Shown: positions 1 through 7,325 of the stretch, in pieces
How positions within the stretch are numbered: position 1 is the stretch's first letter
Layout: the number at the start of each line of letters is the position of its first letter
Assembly (NCBI GenBank): GCA_036003705.1
Contig: DASYSE010000091.1
Location: 1 to 17,852, forward strand
DNA length: 17,852 nucleotides
Direction of reading: 5' to 3'
Origin: CALGFH01 sp036003705
GTDB taxonomy: Bacteria; Actinomycetota; CALGFH01
Notes under the pieces: generated by a model
Told to the model about the DNA's origin: nothing
Database searches by the model: none
Seen by the model: only the letters and a program-made list of their open reading frames with translations
Program-made: the position numbers and the translations under genes

Positions 1-678
1 CCGCCGCAGGCTCGTAGAACTCCACCGGTTTCCGGCAGGCGTGACGACCCCATGTGTCCACCAGTCCCGCAGGACCGCGTGCAAGCCCTCGCCGGCAAGG
101 AGCCGTTCAGCTGCGTCACGAAGCAGCGCCGCCTCTGGCTCGTCGACGGTCAGCTTGTCCAGCTCGAAGCCAAACGGCCGTACCCCGCCGCCGTTCGGCC
201 GGCCCGCTCGCGCCTGCTCCTGGAACTTGAGCCGCAGCCGCTCAGCCCGGTGCTCGGACTCGTACCGGGCGATCGAGCCCAGCATGCGGAAGTGCAGCCG
301 GCCTGAGGGGGTCGCCAGGTCATGCTCGCCGGTCACGGTGGCAAGCTGGATGCCGTGCCGCTCGGCCAGCTGGATCAACCCCTCATTCTCGATGGGCTGG
401 CGGGTGAGCCGGTCGGCGTGCCAGGCGACGATGACGTTGATCCGACCGGCCTTGGCGTCGGCAAGGAGCTGCTCGTATCCGGGTCGGCGCTTGCCCGAGA
501 ACGCGCTCAGATCGTTGTCCTCGTACACGGGCTCGACCACCGTCCAGCCCTTGCGGCTGGCCAGCTCGCGGCAGGGCGGCACCTGGCGCTCGACCCCGAG
601 GCGCTCCTGGGTACCGTCCTCCCGGCGGACGTAGGAGATTCGGGCGTAGATCCCAGCAGTGAGCTGCGGCTTCGGCAT
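1..678 (-). CDS. Large serine recombinase (site-specific integrase), C-terminus beyond window
   Basis: The frame is open from ATG at 678 to the window edge (226 codons, no stop), so only the N-terminal part is seen. Residues 9-150 are a serine resolvase/invertase catalytic domain. The nucleophile is Ser15 in YARIS, followed by GVERQ (28-32), an AWHADRLTR block (85-93) and the SGRLHFRMLGSIARYESE block (125-142). From about residue 165 (RPFGFELD) it enters the 'recombinase' DNA-binding domain of large serine integrases. These enzymes cut and rejoin DNA at short att sites through a phosphoserine link to move phages or integrative elements. No Shine-Dalgarno precedes the ATG; a promoter so close that the mRNA may be leaderless supports this start. 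It points away from the pilus genes, and an apparent tadC tail begins within 40 bases of its start codon. Family assignment is firm; the exact element is unknown. Confidence 0.9.
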   Translation of the reverse strand, partial: MPKPQLTAGIYARISYVRREDGTQERLGVERQVPPCRELASRKGWTVVEPVYEDNDLSAFSGKRRPGYEQLLADAKAGRINVIVAWHADRLTRQPIENEGLIQLAERHGIQLATVTGEHDLATPSGRLHFRMLGSIARYESEHRAERLRLKFQEQARAGRPNGGGVRPFGFELDKLTVDEPEAALLRDAAERLLAGEGLHAVLRDWWTHGVVTPAGNRWSSTSLRR

Positions 679-688
679 CGTGTCCGGG

Positions 689-717
689 ATCGTACGGCTT
701 TGGCCATAGCTTGACAA
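689..717 (-). promoter_or_regulatory. Sigma70-type promoter of the serine recombinase
   Basis: Read on the minus strand, TTGTCA (717-712) is separated by 17 bases from TACGAT (694-689). A start about 7 bases further would fall near 682, only a few bases before the recombinase ATG at 678. This predicts a leaderless or almost leaderless transcript and fits the absence of a ribosome binding site. The -35 box lies at the apparent junction with tadC sequence. Predicted from sequence only. Confidence 0.55.
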
Positions 718-776
718 TCGTCCTGCTCACCGTCGTCCCGACGGTGGCCGGGTCCCTCCGCGCCCTGGCCCCCTGA
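711..776 (+). pseudogene. 3' remnant of tadC (type II secretion F-like membrane protein)
   Basis: A plus-strand frame with no start codon ends at TGA 774-776 and reads LTIVLLTVVPTVAGSLRALA plus a final Pro. As I recall them, actinobacterial TadC proteins end in a hydrophobic segment of the form LPAF-x5-VP-x-V-x-G and a short tail, and TadC normally lies immediately upstream of the DUF4244 pilin gene. Both residues and position match. Everything upstream belongs to the divergent recombinase, and this frame meets a stop at 660-662. I infer that tadC has been cut, leaving only about its last 20 codons. Resemblance of a short hydrophobic peptide could be chance. Confidence 0.5.
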
Positions 777-849
777 CCCGACCCAATGGCTCCGACCAAC
801 GCCACCCACAAGCGATCCCGGCCCTGAGCCCCTTCTGGAAGGACTCGCC

Positions 850-1059
850 ATGCCCGCTCACACCGTGTCGTCCACCCCCACCGCGTCGTCGAGCCGATCC
901 GGCCCCGAGACCGGAAGCCAGACCACCGAGTACGCACTGATCATGGTCGTGGCCGCCACGATCGCCTCCCTCGCCCTGGCCTGGGCACGGAACGGCGCCA
1001 TCGCCGACCTTCTCGGCGGCGTCCTCGACCACGTCCGATCCCTCTTCGGGATGGGGTGA
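850..1059 (+). CDS. Flp-type pilin, DUF4244 family
   Basis: This 69-residue protein has a Ser/Thr-rich leader, then a class III (Flp) prepilin site: Gly22 followed by SQTTEY, giving Glu at +5 and Tyr at +6 of the mature pilin. A 20-residue hydrophobic helix follows (ALIMVVAATIASLALAW). It is expected to be cleaved by a TadV-like prepilin peptidase and assembled into a Tad pilus or pseudopilus; no peptidase, TadA or TadB is in the window. GGAAGGA (837-843) lies 6 bases before the ATG and fixes the start. Its stop overlaps the start of the next gene (TGATG). The family corresponds to Rv3656c of M. tuberculosis as I recall it. Whether it is still expressed is doubtful because its upstream operon appears to be lost. 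Confidence 0.85.
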   Translation: MPAHTVSSTPTASSSRSGPETGSQTTEYALIMVVAATIASLALAWARNGAIADLLGGVLDHVRSLFGMG

Positions 1060-1475
1060 TGCCCACCCTTTCCGCACCTCCGGAGCTCGAGCGGGGGAGG
1101 GTGATCTCCGCCACGGCGGGTTCGGCCACGGTGGAGCTTGCGGCGGCGATCCCGCTGCTCGTGGCCGTCACGCTGGCGATGGTCAGCCTGCTCGGGCTCG
1201 CGCGTGACCAGGTCCTCGTCCAAGGGGCGGCTCGCGAGGGGGCCAGGGAGGCGGCGATCGGGGGTGACCAGACCAGAGCCGCGACGGCGGCCCGGGCAGC
1301 CCTGCCACCCGGCCGCGCCGCCCGGGTCGTGGTCGCAGCCGCAGGGTCTGACCGGGTCCGGGTGTCGGTCGAGCTACCGGTCCGCCTGCCCTTCGGCGCC
1401 CCCCTGGTGACGATCAGGGCCAGCGCGGTCGCCGCGCAGGAGCCCGGACCACCCCCAGCCCCCGCAGGCCCGTGA
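1059..1475 (+). CDS. TadE-like pseudopilin
   Basis: Encodes 138 residues. After about 20 residues comes a prepilin-like site (Gly21, then SATVEL, with Glu at +5) and a hydrophobic helix (AAAIPLLVAVTLAMVSLLGL). The amphipathic segment DQVLVQGAAREGAREAA is the hallmark of actinobacterial TadE proteins, minor pseudopilins of the Tad secretion/pilus machine. The C-terminal half is a small beta-rich extracytoplasmic domain with a Pro-rich end. ATG 1059 overlaps the pilin stop as TGATG; an in-frame GTG at 1056 is the alternative. The stop overlaps the next GTG by four bases, so the three genes are translationally coupled. Homologous by family and position to Rv3655c. Confidence 0.85.
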   Translation: MPTLSAPPELERGRVISATAGSATVELAAAIPLLVAVTLAMVSLLGLARDQVLVQGAAREGAREAAIGGDQTRAATAARAALPPGRAARVVVAAAGSDRVRVSVELPVRLPFGAPLVTIRASAVAAQEPGPPPAPAGP

Positions 1476-1993
1476 CCGGCGCAGCCGCTCCCGGTGGTCG
1501 TGCGACCCCACCTGGGAGATGGGGCGACGGGGTGGCGGGTGAGAGGGGTGGGGCGACGCTCATCGGGCTTGGTCTGGCGGGGCTCATCTTGCTGGTGGGG
1601 GTTGTGGCCGTTGACGTTGGTGGGCTGGTCGGTGCGAGGGCGGCGGCGCAGACAGCGGCCGACATGGCGGCGTTGGCGGCGCTGACTCCCCGGGGTGGTC
1701 CGGTGGTCCGGCCGGCGGCCGGGGTTGGCGAGGCGCGGGCGGCCGAGATCTCGGCGGCCAATGGAGCCGAGCTGGTGGGCTGCGACTGCTCGGCGGTCAA
1801 GGCGGTGGTGAGCGTCCGGCGTCGGGTACGGCTCGTGCCCGGGACCCTGACGGTCGTCCTCACCGCCCGAGCCCGGGCCGTGCTCGCCGCGCCGAACCGG
1901 CCCGAGTGGTCGAGCTCGTCGCTGGAGCTGGGCACCTGGGTTGCGGTGGGGAGCCGGAGGCGGGTCTGGGTCTCGGGGTCCCAGCGGAGGTAG
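1472..1993 (+). CDS. TadG-like / Rv3654c-family protein with an aberrant C-terminus
   Basis: The start GTG overlaps the tadE stop (GTGA). Residues 24-55 (ERGGATLIGLGLAG through a hydrophobic helix) and the segment GARAAAQTAADMAALAAL are typical of the small TadE/TadG-like proteins encoded beside the helicase in actinobacteria. A CDC motif lies mid-protein. The family normally ends soon after the ARARAVLA segment (around nucleotide 1885). Here the frame runs on for about 35 residues rich in Ser, Trp and Arg, over a stretch where the opposite strand has the more natural coding frame. I infer that the true 3' end was replaced by recombination and that the tail is read-through. It may still be functional because the conserved part is complete. 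Confidence 0.75.
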   Translation: MTGAAAPGGRATPPGRWGDGVAGERGGATLIGLGLAGLILLVGVVAVDVGGLVGARAAAQTAADMAALAALTPRGGPVVRPAAGVGEARAAEISAANGAELVGCDCSAVKAVVSVRRRVRLVPGTLTVVLTARARAVLAAPNRPEWSSSSLELGTWVAVGSRRRVWVSGSQRR

Positions 1994-2108
1994 CAGGCTT
2001 GTGCTTTGGCGAAGAACGCCTGGTCGCCGCCGGCGACGTGGTGGGTGGTGATGGTCGCGAGCGCGCCACCACGCGACCCGGCTGCGGGTACCGCCGGCTG
2101 AAGCCGGG
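1893..2108 (-). pseudogene. Unidentified foreign coding fragment, antisense to the tadG 3' end
   Basis: Reading the minus strand from about 2108 to 1893 gives a stop-free frame with balanced composition, containing TTHHVAGGDQAFFAKAQACY and then LRWDPETQTRLRLPTATQVP. Nearly every codon ends in G or C, as in real genes of this genome, while the other frames give Arg/Pro/Ser-rich junk. It has no obvious start codon or stop of its own and fades into antisense tadG. It therefore looks like a piece of a gene dropped next to the pilus operon. I do not recognise the family, and the boundaries are approximate. Confidence 0.35.
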
Positions 2109-2109
2109 T
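2076..2109. repeat. Inverted repeat, possible terminator of the pilus operon
   Basis: ACCCGGCT (2076-2083) is repeated in inverted form as AGCCGGGT (2102-2109). Two smaller hairpins nest inside: ACCCG/CGGGT at 2076-2089 with a GCTG loop, and CCGGC/GCCGG at 2094-2107 with a TGAA loop. It lies 83 bases after the tadG-like stop and before the ABC permease remnant. There is no T tract, so it could be a GC-type terminator or a REP-like element. Confidence 0.45.
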
Positions 2110-2196
2110 TGCGGTCGCCGATCCAGCGTTCCGACCTGGGATCGGGCCCGACCCGGCGAGGAGGCGTCAGGCGCGAAGAAAGGCGAGCACGGCTCG

Positions 2197-3494
2197 GACG
2201 CGACGGTGGTCGTCCTCGGTGGCGAGCAGGAGCTACGCGACCGCGTGGCGACCGCGCTCGGCCCCGACTACCAAGCGTTCACCCAGACCGCGCTGGCCGC
2301 CGAGCGCGCCCGCAACGCCACCCCGACCGAGAGCGGGAACACCCAGATCTTCTTGGCCGCCAGCGTGGTCGCGTCGTTCGCCGGCATGTTCCTGATCCGC
2401 AACACCTTCACCATCATCCTGGCCTCCCGCGCCCGGGAGCTGGCGCTGCTGCGCTGCGTCGGGGCCAGCCACGCCCAGCTGCGCCGCTCGGTGCTGCTGG
2501 AGTCCTCGATCGTCGGGACGCTCGCGTCCCTGGTCGGCCTGGTGGTCGGCATCGGGCTGGCGTCGGGGCTTGGGGCGCTGCTCCGAAGGTGGCCAGACGC
2601 CTGGCCGGCCTGCCCGAGCTGGCCGTGGTGGCCGCCTTCCAGGACACCGGCGCCACCGTTGCCGGCCAGGACAGCGCCGTGACCTCCGCCGACCCCGCCC
2701 AGATCGGGCAGGTCCTGTCCCTGAAGGTGACCGACGGCGCCTTCGGCGACCTCACCACCGGCGCGATCGCGGTCAGCCGGCGGGCCGCCACCACGCTCCA
2801 CCTGGCGGTCGGCTCCCCTGTGACGGCCCCCCCGCGACCAGCGTGTCCTCACCGTCCGGGCGGTCTACGACACCTCCGGTCTGGACGATTTCGTCCGCCC
2901 ACAGCTCCCCGTGGCCGACTACCTGATCGCGCCGGCCGACTACCGGCGCCTGGCAGGGGGCACCGGCCTGACCATGGTCCTGGCCAGCAGCGCGAGGGAG
3001 CCGCGCCAGGCGCGGCCCGGACCGCCATCGAGCGGGCCATTCCCGACTACCCCAACGTGGAGATCGCCAGCCGCGGCGAGCTGCGGCGGCAGGCGGCGGT
3101 CATCGATCCCGCGCTGCGGCTCTTCTACAGCCTGCTTGGGCTGGCGATCGTGGTGGGGCTGTTCGGGGTCGTCAACACGCTGGTGCTGTCGATCCTGGAA
3201 CGAGTCCGCGAGCTCGGCCTGCTGCGCGCGATCGGCATGGACCGCCAGCAGGTCCGGTCGATGATCCGCTGGGAGGCGGTGATCATGGCCGCCATCGGCA
3301 CCACGGTCGGCCTGGGCCTCGGCGCCTTCCTGGGCTGGGCGATCAGCAGAGACCTCGACCTGCCCGCCGCCATCCCCGTCGGCCAGCTCGCGCTGTTGGC
3401 CGCCGCCGCGCTCATGGTCGGCGTGCTCGCCGCAACGCTGCCCGCCCGGCGAGCCGCCCGCGTCGACATGCTGCGCGCGATCGCCGCGGAGTGA
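2197..3494 (+). pseudogene. Decayed FtsX/MacB-type ABC transporter permease
   Basis: Four blocks match the usual ~840-residue actinobacterial two-FtsX-domain permease. Block A (about 2197-2580) holds the first FtsX domain, including RELALLRCVGAS. Block B (about 2588-2830), in another frame, holds the start of a later extracytoplasmic domain (KVARRLAGLPELAVV). Block C (2836 to about 2990) has YDTSGLDDFVRPQLPVADY. Block D (about 2995-3494) has IERAIPDYPNVE and the last FtsX domain with RELGLLRAIGMDRQQ, ending LRAIAAE. The N-terminal ~200 residues are absent, and I estimate about 250 residues are missing between A and B. A run of seven C at 2827-2833 shifts the frame, and a compensating loss falls near 2990. 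No ATPase partner is adjacent. The paired frameshifts might be sequencing errors; the deletions probably are not. Confidence 0.8.
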
Positions 3495-3502
3495 CCAGGC
3501 CA

Positions 3503-3538
3503 ACCGCTCGTGGCAAGTCCCCCACGGGCCCGAGCGGT
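3503..3538. terminator. Bidirectional hairpin between convergent genes
   Basis: ACCGCTCG (3503-3510) pairs with CGAGCGGT (3531-3538), with an inner TGG/CCA pairing. It begins 9 bases after the permease remnant's stop and lies 50 bases beyond the stop of the convergent LapA-like gene. There is no clear T tract. Confidence 0.5.
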
Positions 3539-3587
3539 CGGGCGGCTCCAGGCACGGGGCGCCGGTGCTTTCCCTCCGGGTGCTGGC

Positions 3588-4205
3588 TCAGCGGCGGCGG
3601 GCCTCCTCGTCGGCGGCGCGGGCATGCTCTTCGCGAACCGGGGTGACCCCGGTGCGGTCGTCGAGGCGCTCTCGGCGGGCTGTGGCCGGTTCGGGCGGCG
3701 CCGCGGTCGCCCGGTCGTCGGTGCTCGGGGGATGGGCTTCGGCAACTCGTTCGCGGTCGTCGATCGGCGTCGTGTCGGCTCGGTCTGGCTGGGCGGCTGC
3801 GCCCGCGCGCAGGCGATCGGCGGTGGACTCGGCGCGGTCGCGTTCGGCGGTGGCGTCGGCGCGGCTGCGCTCGGTGGTCTCCAGCTCCTCGCGGGCGCCG
3901 GTCAGCTCCTGGCTGAGGCGGGCGTTCTCCCGCTCCAGCTCCTCGACCCGGCCCTCGGCGTCGCGACGACGCGACTTGAGCTCCCGGCGTCGCGAGCGCC
4001 GGGTCCTGGAGGACCCGAAGGCGAGGAACAGGAACAGGGCGAGCAGGAATCCGAGGCCGGCGAACACCGCCAGCAGCTCGCCGCCGCTGAGCTGGTCGAT
4101 CGACCGGTTGAACAAGGTGATGGTGCTGTCGCTGGTGTTCTCGGCCACGGCGTCGCCGACCACGACGGCGATGAGGACGAAGAGCAACAGGAAGAACGCG
4201 GCCAT
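3588..4205 (-). CDS. LapA-like (DUF1049) membrane protein with coiled coil
   Basis: Encodes 205 residues. GAGGAGG sits 6 bases before ATG 4205 and decides this start over an upstream in-frame codon at 4289. Helix 1 spans about residues 2-22 (FFLLLFVLIAVVVG). The short loop NTSDSTITLFNRSI follows, then helix 2 at about 43-65. After it come a very basic patch (SRTRRSRRRELKSRRR), a Glu/Arg-rich coiled coil (about 75-125) and a disordered Asp/Pro/Ala tail. Two helices flanking a beta-like loop, then a cytosolic coiled coil, is the LapA-domain plan. In E. coli LapA works with LapB in envelope assembly; in actinobacteria the role is unknown to me. It is the last gene of the minus-strand series and may have its own promoter in the 135-base gap upstream. 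Confidence 0.7.
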   Translation of the reverse strand: MAAFFLLLFVLIAVVVGDAVAENTSDSTITLFNRSIDQLSGGELLAVFAGLGFLLALFLFLAFGSSRTRRSRRRELKSRRRDAEGRVEELERENARLSQELTGAREELETTERSRADATAERDRAESTADRLRAGAAAQPDRADTTPIDDRERVAEAHPPSTDDRATAAPPEPATARRERLDDRTGVTPVREEHARAADEEARRR

Positions 4206-4249
4206 CGGTGCCTCCTCGGGAACACAGGCCTGCTGGTTCAAGCATCTGC

Positions 4250-4280
4250 CATCTAGCTGCCCCGCGACCCACGACGTCAA
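4250..4280 (-). promoter_or_regulatory. Weak promoter candidate for the LapA-like gene
   Basis: On the minus strand TTGACG (4280-4275) and TAGATG (4255-4250) are 19 bases apart, about 45 bases upstream of the start codon. The -35 is good, but the spacing is long and the -10 poor. Confidence 0.3.
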
Positions 4281-4340
4281 ACGGGGCAAGCTTCTGTCCA
4301 GATCGCCCGGACGGAAGGCGGCCGCGTCGCGCGGGTGCGC

Positions 4341-4844
4341 CTATCCTTCTCGCGGGATGCGACCGGCCGCGCGGGAACGGGCTGCCTCGAGGACCAGGCG
4401 AGCGGCGGCCTCGGCGTCCTCGGCGACCGGGAAGGCGTCGACGGGCCGGCCGTCCAGGGTCAGCGACCAGGTTGCCAGGCCGATCACCGGGACGCCGGTT
4501 CGCAGGGCGATGGCGAGCTCGGAGAGGGTGCCGAAGCCGGCGCCGACGGCGACCAGGGCGTCGCTGGACCGGACCAGGAGCAGGTTGCGTCCCTGGCCGA
4601 GGCCGGTCGGCAGGCCGACGCTCAGGTGGGGGTTGCCGTCCCGCCGGTCGAGGCCGGGGAGCAGGCCGACGGTGGTCCCCCCGGCCTCCTGCGCGCCGCG
4701 GCAGACCGCTTCCATGACGCCGGGACCGCCGCCGCACACCACAACGGCGCCGGCTTCGGCCAACCGGCGGCCGAGGGTCTCCGCCTGGCCCAGCAACGGC
4801 GGCTCGGGCCGCGAGGCGCCCGCCACGCCGATGTAGAGGCTCAC
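4341..4844 (-). CDS. LOG-like / TIGR00725-type Rossmann nucleotide-binding protein
   Basis: Encodes 167 residues starting at GTG 4844, where the Rossmann fold begins (SLYIGVAGAS). Glycine-rich motifs are GGGPGVMEAV (38-47) and GAGFGTLSE (101-109). The latter is the family's version of PGGxGTxxE, in which the Glu is catalytic in cytokinin-activating LOG enzymes. Gly85-Arg86-Asn87 is also typical. LOG proteins cleave the N-glycosidic bond of nucleoside 5'-monophosphates; for this shorter bacterial branch the substrate is not established. The start is uncertain because no clear ribosome binding site is visible and the frame is open back to 4943. It is co-directional with the helicase, 88 bases downstream of its stop. 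Confidence 0.75.
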   Translation of the reverse strand: MSLYIGVAGASRPEPPLLGQAETLGRRLAEAGAVVVCGGGPGVMEAVCRGAQEAGGTTVGLLPGLDRRDGNPHLSVGLPTGLGQGRNLLLVRSSDALVAVGAGFGTLSELAIALRTGVPVIGLATWSLTLDGRPVDAFPVAEDAEAAARLVLEAARSRAAGRIPREG

Positions 4845-4932
4845 CGTCCGCCGCCGCGGAAGGTCTCGCGCCCCGGTGGGGCCGCGGCGGCCGGCGGAGG
4901 GCTGGAGGTCGGTCGTAGGGTGGCGGCAACCG

Positions 4933-7257
4933 TCACGCGGCACCGCCGGGAGCGGCCGATGCGGCGCTGGGGACGGCGCCGAGGTCGGCGAGGAGCTCGT
5001 CGAGGAGGCGGACGGCGCCGCCCTTGTCGAGGGGGTTGTTGCCGTTGCCGCACTTGGGGGACTGGACGCAGGAGGGGCAGCCGGTCTCGCACGGGCAGGA
5101 GCCGACCGTGTCGCGGGTGGCGAGGAGGTGGTCTGCGGCGCGGCGGTAGCCCTGCTCGGCGATGCCGGCGCCGCCGGGGTAGCCGTCGTAGACGAAGATG
5201 GTGGCCGACCCGGTGTCCGGGTGCCAGGCGGTGGACAGGCCGCCGATGTCCCAGCGGTCGCACATGGCGAACAGCGGCAGCAGCCCGATCTGGGCGTGCT
5301 CGGCGGCGTGGGCGGCGCCTGGCACGGTCTGCGGGTCCAGCCCGGCCGCGTCCAGCAGCTCGGGCGAGAGGGTGTACCAGTAGGCGACGGTCTGCAGGCG
5401 GGCCGGCGGCAGGTCGAGGTCCTCGTAGCCGAGCACCTCCCCCGAGCCCACCTTGCGCCGCTCGTAGCCGACGACCTGCTCGGAGACGTCGACCCGGCCG
5501 AGCCACAGGGCCGAGCGGAGCAGCTCCACCCGCCGGGTCGGCTCCACGATGGTCACGTCGATGTCGCTTCGGGCCTGGGTGTACTCGTCGCCCGTTGCCT
5601 CCTCGACCAGGGCGGCCCCGCCGTCCAGGTCCAGCTCGACCACCCGGAACGTCTCGCCCTGGTGGAGGTAGACGGCGCCCCGGTGCACCGTCGACGGCGC
5701 CCTTGCCCGGTCGACGGTGCCGATGACCTGGCCGGAGTCGGCGGCCACGATCGTGACCGGGCTGCCCCCGGCGTTGCGGATGTCGACCTGGTCGGCGTGG
5801 CCGCGGCCGGAACCGGGGCGCAGCCCGTCCTTGCGCCGGCGCAGCGCCCCCTCGGCCTCGAGTGCCTGGGCGAGGGCCCGGGCACCGGCCCCCCCGAACA
5901 GGTCCATGTCCTCGTCGGTCAGCGGCGCCTCGAAGGCGGCGCACAGCAGGTGGGGGGCGAGCATGTAGGGGTTGCCGGGGTCGACCAGAGCCGCCTCGTG
6001 TGGGCGCCCGAACAGGTCGTCGGGGTGGTGGAGCAGGTAGGCGTCGAGGGGGTCGTCCTTGCCGACGAGCACGGCCAGGGACGGTTCGCCCTGGCGGCCG
6101 GCCCGGCCGGCCTGCTGCCACAGCGAGGAGACGGTTCCCGGGTAGCCGTCGAGCACGACCGCGTCCAGGCCGCCGATGTCCATGCCCAGCTCCAGCGCGT
6201 TGGTGGTGGCCAGCCCGAGCAGCCGGCCCGAGACCAGGCCCTCTTCCAGCTCGCGGCGCTCGTCGGCCAGGTAGCCGGCCCGGTAGGCGCGGACCCGGCC
6301 GGCCAGGCGGCGGTCGACCTCGGCCACCCGGCGCCGGGCGAAGGTGGCGACCAGCTCGGCCGACTTGCGCGAGCGGGCGAAGCAGAGGGTCCGCACTCCG
6401 GCCTCGACGGCGGCGGCCAGCCAGGTCGCCGACTCGGTGTTGGCGCTGCGGCGCAGCCCGGTGGTCTCGTCGAGCAGGGGCGGCTCCCAGAGCGCGAAGG
6501 CGACCGGGCCGCGCGGTGAGCCGTCCTCGGTGACGGCCTCGACCGGCAGGCCGACCAGCCGGGTGGCCAGCTCGGCCGGGTTGCCGAGGGTGGCGGAGGC
6601 GAGCACGAACGCCGGTCTGGCCCCGTAGCGGCCGGCGAGGCGGCGCAGGCGGCGCAGGATCGCGGCCACGTGGGAGCCGAACACCCCGCGCAGGGTGTGG
6701 GCCTCGTCGACCACCACGTAGGCGAGCCGGCCGAGGAAGGCCGCCCAGCGTTCGTGGCCGGGGAGGATGCCGCGGTGGAGCATGTCGGGGTTGGTAAGGA
6801 CCAGGTTGGCGCTGCGCCGGATCATCGGGCGGTCGGCCGTCGGGGTGTCGCCGTCGTAGGCCGAGGCCCTGATCCCGGCGAGGGCGAACGAGCGGATCGC
6901 GCGGAGCTGGTCGCGGGCCAGCGCCTTGGTGGGGGAGAGGTACAGGGCGGTGCGGTGGCCGCCGCCGAGCAGGGCGTCGAACACCGGGAGCTGGTAGCAG
7001 AGGCTCTTGCCGGAGGCGGTGCCGGTGGACACCACCACGTTGCGGCCCGCGCGGGCCAGGGCGACCGCGGCGGCCTGGTGGGCCCAGAGGGCGGTGACGC
7101 CGCGGGCCTGCAGCCGGGACAGCACCACCTCGGGCAGGTCGCCCGGCGGCTCCACCGGCCGCGCCGGCCGGGCCGGCAGGTGCTCCAGGTGCACGAGCTG
7201 GCCACGGTAGTCGGGGGCGCCGGTGAGGTCGTCGACCAGCGCGACAGGGTCGGTCAC
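4933..7257 (-). CDS. MrfA-like DEXH-box helicase with C-terminal MZB (DUF1998) domain
   Basis: About 774 residues. Motif I is STGTASGKS (Walker Lys near 84), motif II is VVDEAHTL, motif III is SAT, and motif VI is QQAGRAGRQG, so both RecA-like lobes are complete. The C-terminal MZB domain carries the cysteine cluster CPCETGCPSC followed by SPKCGNGNNP (about 721-740), which binds zinc in B. subtilis MrfA, a 3'-5' helicase that repairs mitomycin C damage. The equivalent in M. tuberculosis is Rv3649. A role in DNA-damage repair is inferred from the family. Start: GTG 7257 (TDPVALVDDL) or GTG 7284; neither has a strong ribosome binding site. It follows the LCP gene closely, probably in the same transcript. 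All key motifs are intact. Confidence 0.9.
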   Translation of the reverse strand: MTDPVALVDDLTGAPDYRGQLVHLEHLPARPARPVEPPGDLPEVVLSRLQARGVTALWAHQAAAVALARAGRNVVVSTGTASGKSLCYQLPVFDALLGGGHRTALYLSPTKALARDQLRAIRSFALAGIRASAYDGDTPTADRPMIRRSANLVLTNPDMLHRGILPGHERWAAFLGRLAYVVVDEAHTLRGVFGSHVAAILRRLRRLAGRYGARPAFVLASATLGNPAELATRLVGLPVEAVTEDGSPRGPVAFALWEPPLLDETTGLRRSANTESATWLAAAVEAGVRTLCFARSRKSAELVATFARRRVAEVDRRLAGRVRAYRAGYLADERRELEEGLVSGRLLGLATTNALELGMDIGGLDAVVLDGYPGTVSSLWQQAGRAGRQGEPSLAVLVGKDDPLDAYLLHHPDDLFGRPHEAALVDPGNPYMLAPHLLCAAFEAPLTDEDMDLFGGAGARALAQALEAEGALRRRKDGLRPGSGRGHADQVDIRNAGGSPVTIVAADSGQVIGTVDRARAPSTVHRGAVYLHQGETFRVVELDLDGGAALVEEATGDEYTQARSDIDVTIVEPTRRVELLRSALWLGRVDVSEQVVGYERRKVGSGEVLGYEDLDLPPARLQTVAYWYTLSPELLDAAGLDPQTVPGAAHAAEHAQIGLLPLFAMCDRWDIGGLSTAWHPDTGSATIFVYDGYPGGAGIAEQGYRRAADHLLATRDTVGSCPCETGCPSCVQSPKCGNGNNPLDKGGAVRLLDELLADLGAVPSAASAAPGGAA

Positions 7258-7325
7258 GACCCCATGGTAGCCGCGACCCGACACGGCTCAGGCCTTGGGC
7301 AGCGGGGTGTCGGCCTCAGGGGGCC

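Noticed and set aside
41..714. Plus-strand open frames at the left edge
   Set aside because: They are Arg/Ser-rich or featureless and lie antisense to an unmistakable serine recombinase whose frame stays open to the edge.
4876..6519. A 547-codon plus-strand open frame over the helicase
   Set aside because: It is antisense to the MrfA-like helicase, whose motifs are complete; Gly/Ala/Val-rich composition marks it as a shadow frame.
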